Assembly: GCF_001557535.2 (NCBI RefSeq)
Contig: NZ_CP014306.1
Span: 2,356,001 to 2,420,000, forward strand
Direction: 5' to 3'
DNA from: Burkholderia sp. PAMC 26561
GTDB taxonomy: Bacteria; Pseudomonadota; Gammaproteobacteria; Burkholderiales; Burkholderiaceae
DNA: 64,000 nt
Shown here: piece by piece, positions 33,238-44,324 of the stretch
Position numbering within the stretch: position 1 is the stretch's first letter
How the letters are laid out: each line of letters begins with the position of its first letter
Position numbers and translations under genes: made by a program
Notes under the pieces: model-generated
The model's input: the letters and a program-made list of their open reading frames with translations, nothing else
Databases searched by the model: none
What the model was told of the DNA's origin: nothing

Positions 33238-35346
33238 ATGAATCCTTCAACCCAACCGGGCTCCCTTATTATTTCGTCCTCTGACTCGAAGGCCCTGAAT
33301 GAGGAATTACAGGCGATCAATGGGGAGCTTCGTTCTACCGGCGAGGGGCTCGAAGCAGGTAAGGAAGAGCTTCAGTCGGTCAATGAAGAACTCGTCACGG
33401 TGAACATCGCGCTGGCCGATACAGTCGCCGAAACCGTCGACGCCAACGACGAGCTGCAAGACCTGATCACCTCCACCGGTGTAGCAACGGTGGCCGTCGA
33501 TCGCGAACTGCGGATCAAACGATACACGCCGCGTGCGGCCGAATTGTTCCGGCTGAGTGCATCGGATATCGGGCGGTCCCTGCTTCATATCACCCATGGG
33601 CTCGATTATCCCGACATGGCCGCCGACGCCCGCGCCGCATTCAACGAGTTCAAACTGACCGAACGCGAGATCGGCTCGGATCGAGGCGAATGGTTTATCG
33701 CGCGCGTATTGCCGTATCGCAGGGCGGGTGATCACATCGACGGCGCCGTGATCGCCCTGATCGACATCACCGTGCGTCGCGCCGCCGAAACCGCCATGCG
33801 CAGCAGCGAAGAACGCCTGTGGCTCGCGGCCGTCACCACGGACGACTATGCAATCATCGTGCAGGACATGGATGGTCTCGTGGTCATGTGGAACGGCGGC
33901 GCGCAGCGCATTTTCGGCTACCTGGAAAGCGAAGTGCGGGGCAAGCCTATCGATCTCATCTTTCTTCCCGATGACCGCGACGCACACGTGCCGCAGATGG
34001 AACGCCAGCGGGCTACCCAGGCCGGGCGCGCAGAAGACGAACGCTGGCATGTGCGCAGCGATGGCGTAGAGGTCTTCTGCAGCGGCGTGACGACGCCCGT
34101 CGAATCGGGTTCGTTCCGGGGTTTCGCGACGATCTCCCGCGATGTCACCGGCAAGACCGGCGTCGAAAGTCCGCAGCAACTCACGCTGGCGCTGGAGCGC
34201 GCCATTCGCACACAAGCCGAAGCCGCAAATCGCGTGAAGGACGAGTTCTTTTCTTTCCTGTCGCATGAGTTGAAGAACCCGCTCAACCTGATTCACGTCA
34301 AGGCCGAGCTGCTCACGCGCACCCCCGAGGTGCGCGACAACGCGATCGTCCAGGATGCCGCCGACGCCATCCAGCGCGCGGTGGCGGGACAGGCGAAGAT
34401 CATCGACGACCTGCTGGATTTGTCGCGCGTGCGCACGGGCAAGCTCGCGCTGCGGTTCTCGCCGGTGGACGTGACGTCGATGTTGCGTGCAGTCGTGCAA
34501 GCAAGCACGGCGGATGCGGTTTCGGGGGGTATCGATTTATCGATGACAGGCGCCGACGCCGCCATGATGATTTACGCCGACGCCGAACGCGTCGAGCAGA
34601 TGATCTGGAATCTCGTGCGCAATGCGCTGAAATTCACGCCGCGCGGCGGGCGCGTGCAGTTGGCGATATCGCAGCTTGCGGGTTCCGTATGCCTTGACGT
34701 GACGGACACCGGGCAGGGCATTGCGCCGGACTTTCTGCCACGCATCTTCGAGATGTTCAGTCAGGCCGATGGCGGCGGCCGTCGCGATCGCGGTGGTCTC
34801 GGTATCGGACTGTCGCTCGTGAAGCAGCTTGCAGAGTTGCATGGCGGGCGCATCGAGGCGGAGTCGGCAGGGTTGGGACAGGGCGCGCGCTTCAGGCTGT
34901 GGTTGCCGGAGAATGCGCCGTCGCCGCGCGGGGAAGCGCCGCGCGAACTCGTCGATCCGAGCATCCTGACGGGCCTGCGCGTGCTGCTTGTCGATGATTC
35001 CGTCGAAGCGCTCGAAGCGTTTCGCACGTTGCTGGAAATGGAAGGCGCGCATGTGCGGGCTGAGCCGAGCGCGGAGCAGGCGCTCGTGGCCACGACGCAG
35101 CAGGAGTTCGACGTGGTGCTTTCGGACATCGGCATGCCGACCATGAACGGCTACGAGATGATCCGGCAGATGCGCAGCACGCCGCGAACCGCGAGAATTC
35201 CGGCGCTTGCGCTTACGGGTTTTGGCCGCGAGCAGGACGTGAAAAAAGCGCTGGATGCCGGCTTCGACGGGCATTTGAGCAAGCCGGTTTCGCTGCATGC
35301 GCTGGTCGCAGCGATCGACCGGAGTTTGCATAAGTCTTTCAGTTGA
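33238..35346 (+). CDS. PAS-PAS hybrid histidine kinase, resembling the C-terminal half of a CheB-CheR-PAS fusion
   Basis: 702 residues from ATG 33238 (AAGGAG 7 nt upstream). Order: a coiled coil (about residues 12-70, NEELQAINGELRS and EELQSVNEELVTVN), PAS with RELRIKRYTPRAAELF, second PAS around VMWNGGAQRIFGY, HisKA with His343 in FLSHELKNPLN, HATPase (NLVRNALKFTPRGG, GLGIGLSL) and a receiver with Asp630 in VLSDIGMPT. The coiled coil plus first PAS is the part that follows CheR in large CheB-CheR-PAS-kinase proteins; CheB and CheR domains are absent here. It is soluble by sequence. The stimulus and output are unknown; no chemotaxis genes lie nearby. Confidence 0.88.
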   Translation: MNPSTQPGSLIISSSDSKALNEELQAINGELRSTGEGLEAGKEELQSVNEELVTVNIALADTVAETVDANDELQDLITSTGVATVAVDRELRIKRYTPRAAELFRLSASDIGRSLLHITHGLDYPDMAADARAAFNEFKLTEREIGSDRGEWFIARVLPYRRAGDHIDGAVIALIDITVRRAAETAMRSSEERLWLAAVTTDDYAIIVQDMDGLVVMWNGGAQRIFGYLESEVRGKPIDLIFLPDDRDAHVPQMERQRATQAGRAEDERWHVRSDGVEVFCSGVTTPVESGSFRGFATISRDVTGKTGVESPQQLTLALERAIRTQAEAANRVKDEFFSFLSHELKNPLNLIHVKAELLTRTPEVRDNAIVQDAADAIQRAVAGQAKIIDDLLDLSRVRTGKLALRFSPVDVTSMLRAVVQASTADAVSGGIDLSMTGADAAMMIYADAERVEQMIWNLVRNALKFTPRGGRVQLAISQLAGSVCLDVTDTGQGIAPDFLPRIFEMFSQADGGGRRDRGGLGIGLSLVKQLAELHGGRIEAESAGLGQGARFRLWLPENAPSPRGEAPRELVDPSILTGLRVLLVDDSVEALEAFRTLLEMEGAHVRAEPSAEQALVATTQQEFDVVLSDIGMPTMNGYEMIRQMRSTPRTARIPALALTGFGREQDVKKALDAGFDGHLSKPVSLHALVAAIDRSLHKSFS

Positions 35347-35543
35347 GCGATTTTCTGTTTCACCAATATAAAAATTCCGGACACGATGTGGCGCGGCTGA
35401 ATCTGGCCGCTGTTTGCGTGCGTATATTCGATCGGTATCGATCGAGGGGCCGTTGATCTTGAACATTTCGAGCGGCCGTATCGATGCCAGTCACAGCTTT
35501 TGTCTGCTCCAGAAAACGATGCTATTGAAGATTGGAGAGCGCA

Positions 35544-35774
35544 ATGCACAACGACCTCACCGAATTCGAACTGGACTGGCTGCTCGAACTGGCAATTAAC
35601 GGAAGCGGGAGGATACCCGCCACGATTGCCGCGCATTTTCGGGAACTGGGTTACGCCGAACTGATCTTTTCGACGACCTGCGTCACGCGCAAGGGCCGCG
35701 AAACATTGATGGCAGGAATGCAGGCCGGAGCGGGTTCGAAGATCAAGGTGCGGCCGGGGGTGTTGCTGGATTGA
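35544..35774 (+). CDS. Small protein of unknown function
   Basis: 76 residues from ATG 35544, with GGAGAG at 35534-35539. It begins NDLTEFELDWLLELAINGSGRIP and continues AAHFRELGYAELIFST with VTRKGRETLMAG. The pattern (a helix pair followed by a basic VTRKGRE turn) looks like a winged-helix or HTH-sized domain, but I do not recognise a family. It lies 198 bp downstream of the hybrid kinase on the same strand and could be its partner. Confidence 0.6.
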   Translation: MHNDLTEFELDWLLELAINGSGRIPATIAAHFRELGYAELIFSTTCVTRKGRETLMAGMQAGAGSKIKVRPGVLLD

Positions 35775-35993
35775 AGTGGGGTGTGCGGCACCCTGGCGGC
35801 CGCTACTTCGAGTCACTTGGAGGTTCGCTGATCTTTTTCACATCAATGTGGCGAACCCGACGGCGAGGGGAAATGAAGGTGTACATGGCAACCTCCCAAC
35901 GAAGCTGGCCTCTCGCTCGTCCTGCTACGGAACAAGGACGTGCAGCGTATGGGCGGGACGTGCACGACCCGGCACTAGCTCAACGCTTTCTCT

Positions 35994-36022
35994 TTGCATT
36001 ATACGTATTTTGTATATACAAT
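35994..36022 (+). promoter_or_regulatory. Promoter of the brnT-brnA pair
   Basis: TTGCAT (35994-35999), 17 bp, TACAAT (36017-36022). An inverted repeat TATAC/GTATA (36000-36004 and 36012-36016) lies between -35 and -10, a suitable place for the BrnA repressor. The ATG at 36030 is 7 nt after the -10 box. Confidence 0.65.
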
Positions 36023-36029
36023 TAGGTTC

Positions 36030-36308
36030 ATGCACGTCACCTTCGATCCGAACAAGAATTCTCGAAACATCACCGACCGTGGCCTTTCCTTTGAGCGTGC
36101 AGTGGACTTTGATTTCGGAACCGCCCTTATAGGCTCCGACGAGCGGCGCGAGTACGGCGAGGTTCGGTACATTGCGCTCGGCTTCCTTGACGCCCGTTTG
36201 CATGTGCTGTGTTTCACTGAAACCGATGATGGGATCCGCGTAATCAGTTTTCGCAAGGCTAATTCGAGAGAGGTAAAACGCTATGACAGCACGCAAACCC
36301 ATGATTGA
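36030..36308 (+). CDS. brnT: BrnT family ribonuclease toxin
   Basis: 92 residues. The BrnT pattern is clear: VTFDPNKNSRNITDRGLSFERAVDFDF, then ERREYGEVRYIALGFLDARLHVLCFTE and the C-terminal IRVISFRKANSREVKRYDS. BrnT is a RelE-fold endoribonuclease that halts translation and is neutralised by BrnA. The start at 36030 (MHVTFDPNK) matches the family; an in-frame ATG at 35994 sits on the -35 box. The gene overlaps brnA by 26 bp, typical for this toxin-first operon. Confidence 0.9.
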   Translation: MHVTFDPNKNSRNITDRGLSFERAVDFDFGTALIGSDERREYGEVRYIALGFLDARLHVLCFTETDDGIRVISFRKANSREVKRYDSTQTHD

Positions 36309-36570
36309 TGAGCACGGTGAAGTGCGTGAACTCACGACTGACGATCTGAAGACGTTCGAGCGCGGTGAGAACGCGTTGCCGCCATCTTTGCGCGCGAAAG
36401 TTGGGGTACGTGGCAGCCAGAAGGCTCCGACCAAGGTTCCGCTTTCGCTTCGACTGTCGCCGCAGGTGGTGGCGGCTTTCAAGGAAACTGGAGATGGCTG
36501 GCAGACACGGATTGATCTGGTGCTGTCTGAGTGGCTGAAAACGCATTCGCCGAAAGAGTTGACGGTATAG
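36283..36570 (+). CDS. brnA: BrnA family antitoxin
   Basis: 95 residues. The N-terminal part ends in a flexible segment (toxin-binding in the family), and the C-terminal part has VPLSLRLSPQVVAAFKETGDGWQTRIDLVLSEWLKTH, the ribbon-helix-helix DNA-binding domain of BrnA (PF14384). BrnA binds BrnT and represses the operon. It overlaps brnT by 26 bp. The C-terminal domain is complete, so the pair looks functional. Confidence 0.9.
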   Translation: MTARKPMIDEHGEVRELTTDDLKTFERGENALPPSLRAKVGVRGSQKAPTKVPLSLRLSPQVVAAFKETGDGWQTRIDLVLSEWLKTHSPKELTV

Positions 36571-36700
36571 CTGCACCATGCGTTTTCCTACGGATCGAAC
36601 GCCGTGCTCGCGAGCGTCGGGCTTAGAACAATCTCAGGCTCTTAGCTCGGGCGCGGCTTTCATGGGCGCTCTTTATGCGGTCCTTTCCGGCGTGGCATGA

Positions 36701-38170
<1,470 letters not shown>

Positions 38171-38178
38171 GGACGGGT

Positions 38179-38799
38179 TTAAAAGTCGACGCGCGCCACG
38201 CGCAGGAGTGCGGCTGTTTCGAAAAGAGGCAGGCCCATGATACCCGAATAGGACCCTTCAATCCGTTCGATAAACGCTGCCGCGCGTCCCTGAACGCCAT
38301 ACGCACCGGCCTTTCCGAGCGGTTCGCCAGTGGCGGCGTAGCGTTGCAGTGCAGCACGGTCGACCGCGGCGAAGCGCACGAGCGAACGCGACAGGACGGG
38401 CTGGAGCATCCCGCCTTCGGAATCGACGACGGCGAGCGCCGTCAACACTTCGTGATCACGCCCGGACAGCCGTTCGAGCATTGCGACGGCATGGGCGGCA
38501 TCGTCCGGTTTGCCCATGATGGCGCCATCGAGCGTGACGGTTGTATCGGCAACAAGGATGGGCGAAGGCGCGTGCTCGCCCTTTACGCGCCGAGCATATG
38601 CAGCCTGTGCCTTCGCCGCGCATACGCGCAGGACGTAGGCATCGGCGGCTTCGCCGGGAAGCTCGGCTTCGAGCGCTTCGGCGTCTTCATCAGGAAGGGG
38701 GAGGAGCAGTTCGCACTTGACGCCGAGTTGCTGCAACAACTCCCGGCGCCTGGGACTTTGCGACGCAAGATAAACAAACGCAAACGTGGTCGATGACAT
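38179..38799 (-). CDS. maf: Maf-type nucleoside triphosphate pyrophosphatase (YhdE-like)
   Basis: 206 residues. The substrate loop [18 protein letters not shown], the catalytic Asp in [16 protein letters not shown] and the C-terminal [31 protein letters not shown] define Maf. It hydrolyses non-canonical or excess NTPs; QSPRR and the GAYGVQG form favour the dTTP/UTP-type (YhdE) group over the m7GTP-type YceF. Spacing is 60 bp after rlmH and 8 bp before rng. Confidence 0.92.
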   Translation of the reverse strand: MSSTTFAFVYLASQSPRRRELLQQLGVKCELLLPLPDEDAEALEAELPGEAADAYVLRVCAAKAQAAYARRVKGEHAPSPILVADTTVTLDGAIMGKPDDAAHAVAMLERLSGRDHEVLTALAVVDSEGGMLQPVLSRSLVRFAAVDRAALQRYAATGEPLGKAGAYGVQGRAAAFIERIEGSYSGIMGLPLFETAALLRVARVDF

Positions 38800-38859
38800 T
38801 GAGGCAATCCTCGAAGCGCACGCGTTGGCGGTTCCGCGCCTTCGATGACCCGTTGCCGT

Positions 38860-39330
38860 TCACGCGCGATGATATGGGTGGTTCTGCGTGATGCTCCACG
38901 CACGATAAAGCTGCTCGGCCAGGAGCACGCGGACCATGCCGTGCGGCAGCGTAAGACTCGACACACGCAGTAATACGTCGGCGCGCGCCTTGATGTGCGG
39001 ATCGAGACCGTCGGCACCGCCGATCACGAAGGCCACGTCGCGGCCATCTTGTTGCCAGTCGGGAAGGGCGCCGGCGAGTTGCATCGTGGTCCAGTCGCGG
39101 CCGCGTTCATCGAGCGCGACAAGACGCGCATTTTTCGGCAACGCTGCTTCGATGCGCACACGTTCAGCCGCCATGACGCTCTCGGCGTTACGGCCCGACG
39201 AGCGCTGTTCAGGCTTGATCTCGCGCAACTCCACGCGCAACTCGGGCGGCATGCGTTTCGCATATTCGTCAAAGCCGGTTGAGATCCAGTCGGGCATCTT
39301 GTGGCCGACCGCGAGGATATGAAGTTTCAT
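38860..39330 (-). CDS. rlmH: 23S rRNA (pseudouridine1915-N3)-methyltransferase RlmH
   Basis: 156 residues, the standard length. SPOUT fold: [15 protein letters not shown] start, SAM-pocket [13 protein letters not shown] and the C-terminal [29 protein letters not shown] trefoil-knot signature. It methylates pseudouridine 1915 in helix 69 of 23S rRNA. It is 66 bp after rsfS, another ribosome-associated gene. Confidence 0.95.
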   Translation of the reverse strand: MKLHILAVGHKMPDWISTGFDEYAKRMPPELRVELREIKPEQRSSGRNAESVMAAERVRIEAALPKNARLVALDERGRDWTTMQLAGALPDWQQDGRDVAFVIGGADGLDPHIKARADVLLRVSSLTLPHGMVRVLLAEQLYRAWSITQNHPYHRA

Positions 39331-39396
39331 GGCAGCGTGAGGCGCACGAAGCGTCCGCCTTCAGGTAAAGCGGTACGTTCGCACTGAACCTGAAGC

Positions 39397-39837
39397 TCAG
39401 CGACGCGTGGTCTTGCGCGCGGGCTTGGCCGCCGGTTCGTCTTCCTCGTCTTCTTCGTCCGCGGTCACACGCGCGCCGCCGAAACCGCCTGCGCTTTGCA
39501 GCTTCACGCGCACGGGTTTGTCGCCCCAGACTTCTTCGAGGTTGTAGTACTGGCGCAGCGCCGGTTGCAGGATATGGACGACGGCGTCACCGCAATCGAC
39601 CAGCACCCATTCGCCGATTTCCTCGCCCTCGGTGCTGATGACGTCGCCGCCCAGCTCCTTGACCTTTTCGCGCACGCTGTTCGCAAGCGCCTTGGTCTGA
39701 CGATTCGACGTGCCGCTCGCCACGATCACACGGTCGAAGAGGGCGGTCAGGTGAGTGGTGTTGAACACCTTGATGTCCTGCGCCTTGACGTCTTCGAGAC
39801 CGTCGATGATCGCGCGTTGAAGCTTTTGAATTTCCAT
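39397..39837 (-). CDS. rsfS: Ribosome silencing factor RsfS
   Basis: 146 residues from ATG 39837 (MEIQKLQRAI). The RsfS fold is seen in DIKVFNTTHLTALFDRVIVASGTSNRQTKALANSV, GEEIGEWVLVDCGDAVVHI and LEEVWGDKPV. It binds uL14 on the large subunit and blocks subunit joining in starvation. A C-terminal acidic/basic tail (EEDEEDEPAAKPARKTTRR) is longer than in E. coli. It starts 4 bp after the nadD stop. The ORF is open to 39912, but the added 25 residues lack similarity. Confidence 0.93.
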   Translation of the reverse strand: MEIQKLQRAIIDGLEDVKAQDIKVFNTTHLTALFDRVIVASGTSNRQTKALANSVREKVKELGGDVISTEGEEIGEWVLVDCGDAVVHILQPALRQYYNLEEVWGDKPVRVKLQSAGGFGGARVTADEEDEEDEPAAKPARKTTRR

Positions 39838-39841
39838 ATTT

Positions 39842-40564
39842 TTACCGATGGTACAAGTGGTGTTGAACAATATAGTCCCATACGGCGGACGGAACATTAC
39901 TCTCGGCAGCAATCCCGCCTGCCGCGTGCGTTTTGAGGCGTTCGCCCGACTGCTCGCGGATTTCGGTGGCGGATACTTCGAGCGCCAGCGCCGAGTCGAT
40001 CAACAGGTGCCCGTGCGGCGTGGACCGGAGCACATCCGCGCTCGCGCTGCGGGCCGCAATTTCCTCGGCAACAGCGGGTGAAACCGTCGATACATCGAAA
40101 CCCGCGCGTGTTTCCACGCATACGTGCGCAAATTCGAACAGCCGTTTCCAGTCGCGCCAAGAATCCAGATGCACGAGCTGGTCGGCGCCGATCAGCAACG
40201 CCAGCGACGCATCCGCGCCTTCCCGCTCGCGCCAGCGCGCGAGCGTCTCCACGGTATAGGTCGGGCCATCGTGATCGATTTCGTCGGTCGCGACGGTGAT
40301 CTTCAAACCGTCGATGTGCAGCGCTTGCGCCGCTGCGCGAGTCATTGCGAGCCGGTGATGCGCCGGAGTCACGTCTTTTTTCTGCCACGGTTGGCCTGCC
40401 GGCAGAAATACGAGTTCGGTCAGGTCCAGCAACTCGGCGAAACGCCGCGCGAGCGCCATGTGAGCGTTATGTATCGGGTCGAACGTGCCGCCCAGCAAGC
40501 CGACGCGGTGAACGCAAGGAAGATTGGGTTTCAGTGGACGGTCCTCTTTGGGGACGGAATGCAA
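39842..40564 (-). CDS. nadD: Nicotinate-nucleotide adenylyltransferase NadD
   Basis: 240 residues as drawn. Nucleotidyltransferase motif [51 protein letters not shown] and the C-terminal [10 protein letters not shown] (ISxTxxR type). It makes deamido-NAD from NaMN and ATP. The start is uncertain: the first in-frame start is a TTG at 40564 without a visible Shine-Dalgarno, and family similarity begins about 17 residues later at [12 protein letters not shown]. It lies 37 bp after hemF. Confidence 0.92.
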   Translation of the reverse strand: MHSVPKEDRPLKPNLPCVHRVGLLGGTFDPIHNAHMALARRFAELLDLTELVFLPAGQPWQKKDVTPAHHRLAMTRAAAQALHIDGLKITVATDEIDHDGPTYTVETLARWREREGADASLALLIGADQLVHLDSWRDWKRLFEFAHVCVETRAGFDVSTVSPAVAEEIAARSASADVLRSTPHGHLLIDSALALEVSATEIREQSGERLKTHAAGGIAAESNVPSAVWDYIVQHHLYHR

Positions 40565-40601
40565 CGGGTACAGCGCCGGTTTCTCATGTTTCCGTGGCTA
40601 T

Positions 40602-41525
40602 TTAAACCCACTCTCGCGCGACAAGGAAATCGGAATAAAGCCGCGCTTCGGGCGTGCCGGTTTCCGGTTTCCAGTTGTATCGCCATGAAACGGCCGGTGG
40701 CATCGACATCAGGATGGACTCCGTGCGCCCGCCGCTTTGCAACCCGAACAGCGTGCCCCGGTCGAATACCAGGTTGAATTCAACGTAGCGGCCTCGCCGA
40801 TAGGCCTGGAATTCCCGCTCGGCTTCGCCATACGGCGTATTGCGCCTGCGTTCGATGATCGGCACGTAGGCGTTGAGAAAGCTGTCGCCGACGCTGCGCA
40901 TCATCGCGAACGATTCGTCGAAACCGGGTTCCGAGAAATCGTCGAAAAAAATCCCGCCGATACCGCGCGGCTCGTTGCGATGCTTGAGATAAAAATACTC
41001 GTCGCACCATTTCTTGAAACGCGGGTATAAATCCGCGCCGTACGGCGCAAGCGCGTCACGGCACACGCCGTGGAAATGCTGCGCGTCTTCCTCATAACCG
41101 TAATACGGCGTCAGGTCCATTCCGCCGCCGAACCAGAAGAGCGGCGCCTCGCCGGCTTTCGTGGCGATCAGCAGGCGCACGTTCATATGCACGGTCGGGC
41201 AGTGCGGATTGCGCGGATGCATGACCAACGATACGCCCATTGCCTCGAAACCGCGGCCGGCCAGTTGAGGACGCGCGGCACTCGCCGATGGCGGCAGGGA
41301 GTCGCCCGCGACATCCGAAAAGCCAATGCCGCCGCGCTCGAAAAACTGCCCGCCTTCGAGAATCCGGGTACTCCCGCCGCCGCGCAGCCGCTCCGCAGGC
41401 CCACGCTGCCATGAATCGACGGCAAATTCGGCGCCATCGAACCTGCCGAGCGTATCTGCGATCTGCTTTTGCAAACCGGTGAGATAGGTGCGGACAGCGT
41501 GTACGTCGTAGGTCGAATCGGTCAT
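40602..41525 (-). CDS. hemF: Oxygen-dependent coproporphyrinogen III oxidase
   Basis: 307 residues from ATG 41525 ([12 protein letters not shown]). HemF signature [59 protein letters not shown] and the C-terminal [28 protein letters not shown]. It converts coproporphyrinogen III to protoporphyrinogen IX in heme synthesis and requires O2. It starts the likely hemF-nadD-rsfS-rlmH-maf-rng operon; purD upstream is separated by 132 bp and a terminator. An upstream ATG at 41564 adds 13 unlikely residues. Confidence 0.95.
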   Translation of the reverse strand: MTDSTYDVHAVRTYLTGLQKQIADTLGRFDGAEFAVDSWQRGPAERLRGGGSTRILEGGQFFERGGIGFSDVAGDSLPPSASAARPQLAGRGFEAMGVSLVMHPRNPHCPTVHMNVRLLIATKAGEAPLFWFGGGMDLTPYYGYEEDAQHFHGVCRDALAPYGADLYPRFKKWCDEYFYLKHRNEPRGIGGIFFDDFSEPGFDESFAMMRSVGDSFLNAYVPIIERRRNTPYGEAEREFQAYRRGRYVEFNLVFDRGTLFGLQSGGRTESILMSMPPAVSWRYNWKPETGTPEARLYSDFLVAREWV

Positions 41526-41599
41526 CGTGCTGCGTGCTTTCTGGTGTGCGGGAAAGGCGGACAAGGAGGCGGTCTGCCGCCATTCGGCGCGTTTCGTCT

Positions 41600-41635
41600 A
41601 AAAACGCACTGCCGGACGCGAAGGTCCGGCAGTGC
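41600..41635 (-). terminator. Rho-independent terminator after purD
   Basis: Perfect 12-bp stem GCACTGCCGGAC/GTCCGGCAGTGC (41606-41617 with 41624-41635), 6-nt loop. On the minus strand it is followed by GTTTTT (A-run at 41600-41604 on plus), so it ends purD. Confidence 0.85.
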
Positions 41636-41657
41636 TGTACTTGAATGCGGTGTCGAA

Positions 41658-42947
41658 TCAGCTTTGTCGATCCGACGCCTTTCGATTGAGCGCCCGATAC
41701 CCAATGTCCCGCCGATACTGCATGCCGTCGAACGCGATCTGGTTGATCGTATCGTAGACGACGGATTGCGCGCCGCGAACCGAATCCGACAGACCCACTA
41801 CACACAGGACGCGGCCGCCGGACGTGGTCAGCTTGCCGTTTTCCAGCGTGGTGCCGGCATGGAACGTCACTGCTTCCGGCGTTTCTGCAGGTATGCCGTT
41901 GATCCGGTCGCCCTTGCGCGGCGTGTCCGGGTAGTTGTGAGCGGCGAGCACCACGCCAAGCGCGGTACGCCGGTCCCATTCGATCTCGGCCGTGGCAAGC
42001 GTGCCCGCGATCGCCAGTTCAACCACCTTCGAGAAATCACCCTTCAGGCGCGCCATGATCGGCTGCGTTTCCGGATCTCCCATGCGGCAATTGAATTCGA
42101 GCGTCTTCGGATTGCCCTGCGCGTCGATCATCAGGCCGGCATACAGGAAGCCCGTGTAGCGGATGCCTTCCTGCTCCATGCCGCGCACTGTCGGCAGGAT
42201 GATTTCGCGCATCACGCGCGCATGCAGTTGCGGCGTGACGATCGGGGCAGGTGAATACGCACCCATGCCGCCGGTGTTCGGGCCCTTGTCGCCATCGAGC
42301 AGGCGCTTGTGGTCCTGGCTCGACGCCAGCGCCAGCACATGCTTGCCATCCACCATGACGATAAAGCTGGCTTCCTCGCCGTCCAGGAACTCCTCGATCA
42401 CCACGCGTGCACCGGCGTCGCCCAGCTTGTTGTCGGCGAGCATGGAGTCGACGGCTGCATGCGCCTCTTCCAGGCTTGTCGCGACAACCACGCCTTTACC
42501 GGCAGCCAGGCCGTCGGCCTTGATGACAATGGGCGCGCCCTTCGTGTCGAGATAAGCGTGTGCCGCACCGATGTCCGTGAACGTTTCATACTCGGCCGTG
42601 GGAATGGCATGGCGTTTCATGAACGCCTTGGCAAAGTCCTTCGAGCTTTCGAGTTGCGCCGCTTCTTTGGTCGGACCAAAAATCTTCAGGCCACGCGAGC
42701 GGAACAAGTTCACGATGCCTGCCGCCAGCGGACCCTCGGGACCCACTACGGTCAGCGCGATCTGCTCATTTTCTGCGAAATCGGCCAGCGCGGCCGGATC
42801 CGTGATGTCGACATTCAGCAGACGTTCGTCCTGAGCCGTGCCGCCGTTACCCGGCGCGACATAAACCATCTGCACGCGCGGCGACTGCGCGAGCTTCCAC
42901 GCGAGCGCATGTTCGCGACCGCCCGAACCGACGACGAGTAACTTCAT
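41658..42947 (-). CDS. purD: Phosphoribosylamine-glycine ligase PurD
   Basis: 429 residues. ATP-grasp enzyme of purine step 2: KLLVVGSGGREHALAWKL at the N-terminus, GPEGPLAAGIV, PIVIKADGLAAGKGVVVA (ATP loop), DGDKGPNTGGMGAYSPAP and LEFNCRMGDPETQPIM. All features of GARS are present and the length is standard. It is preceded by 352 bp without a gene (42948-43299) before yebC. Confidence 0.96.
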   Translation of the reverse strand: MKLLVVGSGGREHALAWKLAQSPRVQMVYVAPGNGGTAQDERLLNVDITDPAALADFAENEQIALTVVGPEGPLAAGIVNLFRSRGLKIFGPTKEAAQLESSKDFAKAFMKRHAIPTAEYETFTDIGAAHAYLDTKGAPIVIKADGLAAGKGVVVATSLEEAHAAVDSMLADNKLGDAGARVVIEEFLDGEEASFIVMVDGKHVLALASSQDHKRLLDGDKGPNTGGMGAYSPAPIVTPQLHARVMREIILPTVRGMEQEGIRYTGFLYAGLMIDAQGNPKTLEFNCRMGDPETQPIMARLKGDFSKVVELAIAGTLATAEIEWDRRTALGVVLAAHNYPDTPRKGDRINGIPAETPEAVTFHAGTTLENGKLTTSGGRVLCVVGLSDSVRGAQSVVYDTINQIAFDGMQYRRDIGYRALNRKASDRQS

Positions 42948-43153
42948 TTAAACCTCGAAGACCTTAAGAAATTCGTGGCGGCTGGCAGCGCAAACCGGTG
43001 AGTTCTTCCTGAACCGGTTCACCGCGCCTCCGCAGTTTTGCTTTGCTGCATTCCGGCTGACTGTCAGTGGCCGCAGGGATCATGAGAGAGAGAAGAGGGC
43101 TCGCGCCGATAACGGCTGCGTCACACGACTTCGCGTCTTTAAACCCGGCCGTC

Positions 43154-43172
43154 AAAAGCCGTTTGCGGCTTG
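43154..43172 (-). terminator. Possible terminator after yebC
   Basis: 6-bp stem AAGCCG/CGGCTT (43156-43161 with 43166-43171). On the minus strand it is followed by TTGAC and is preceded by a T-rich stretch; a short, weak terminator 130 bp after the yebC stop. Nothing else in 42948-43299 could be assigned. Confidence 0.4.
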
Positions 43173-43299
43173 TTTCTCTGCAGACCCGGAACGGCTGCTG
43201 AACGCGCATGCACCAATCGGGCCAGAAATGCTTTGGGTTCTCGACTTCGCCTGCTGCAATTTCCAGCGCGTGAAAGACAAGCCCCTTACCAACCCGCGT

Positions 43300-44028
43300 T
43301 TACTCTTCGTCGATTGTTGCGTTGGTATAAACCTCTTGCACGTCGTCAAGATTTTCCAGCGCATCGAGCAATTTCTGCATTTTCGCGGCGTCTTCGCCCG
43401 TGAATTCGACTTCAGTCTGCGGTTTCATGATCACTTCGGCGACTTCAGCCTTGAAGCCGGCAGCTTCCAGCGCGTCCTTTACCTTTTGGAAGTCGTTGGC
43501 CGGACACACCACTTCCATGCTGCCATCGTCGTTCGTCACCACGTCGTCCGCGCCCGCTTCGAGCGCCGCTTCCATCAGCTTGTCTTCCGGCGTGCCGGGT
43601 GCGTACAGGAACTGGCCGACGTGGTCGAACATGAACGCGACCGATCCGTCCGTGCCCATGTTGCCGCCGAACTTCGAGAACGCGTGGCGCACTTCCGCGA
43701 CCGTGCGGGTCCGGTTGTCCGTCATGGTGTCCACGATGATCGCCGCGCCGCCAATGCCATAGCCCTCGTAGCGGATTTCTTCGTAGGTCGCGCCGTCCAC
43801 GCCGCCCACCCCGCGCTGGATCGCGCGGTTGATGTTGTCCTTGGGCATGTTGGCGTCGTACGCCTTCTCGACGGAGAGCCGCAGGCGCGGATTGGTGTCG
43901 ATCTCTCCGCCACCCATGCGCGCTGCAACCTGAATTTCCTTGATAAGACGCGTCCAGACCTTGCCGCGCTTGGCGTCGGTGGCCGCTTTCTTATGCTTGA
44001 TGTTGGCCCATTTTGAATGACCCGCCAT
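43300..44028 (-). CDS. yebC: YebC/PmpR family protein
   Basis: 242 residues from ATG 44028 ([15 protein letters not shown], the invariant family start). Three-domain Yeb[62 protein letters not shown], and an acidic C-terminus [14 protein letters not shown]. Long annotated as a transcriptional regulator; recent work ties YebC proteins to helping ribosomes through proline stretches. It is transcribed alone, 280 bp from upp. Confidence 0.95.
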   Translation of the reverse strand: MAGHSKWANIKHKKAATDAKRGKVWTRLIKEIQVAARMGGGEIDTNPRLRLSVEKAYDANMPKDNINRAIQRGVGGVDGATYEEIRYEGYGIGGAAIIVDTMTDNRTRTVAEVRHAFSKFGGNMGTDGSVAFMFDHVGQFLYAPGTPEDKLMEAALEAGADDVVTNDDGSMEVVCPANDFQKVKDALEAAGFKAEVAEVIMKPQTEVEFTGEDAAKMQKLLDALENLDDVQEVYTNATIDEE

Positions 44029-44324
44029 ACCTTTCTCCATCGCGCCCGAGCTGTTCTCGCACGCCTGTGTGTCAATGTCGCCGCCTTATGCAGCTTTGTG
44101 CAGCTTTCTTTCAGCTTCCCTGCGCAGCGTTTTTCGCCAGCTGGCATGTATGTTCCCGCTGCTTACATGACGGGGCCTGCCGGGCGCGAAAAAACCGCGG
44201 CAAGGCTGCCTCAATGCTGCATCAACGCATTTGGCGGACCCGAATTTTATCATGGCGCGCCCGTCCGGCAGGCATTGGCCTTATGGCGGCGACGCGATGA
44301 GCCGTAGGTTCGCCGGGCTTTCCG

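Noticed and set aside
35771..36025. 84-residue ORF starting in the stop region of the 76-residue gene
   Set aside because: No Shine-Dalgarno, Trp/Arg-rich random composition, and it runs over the brnT promoter.
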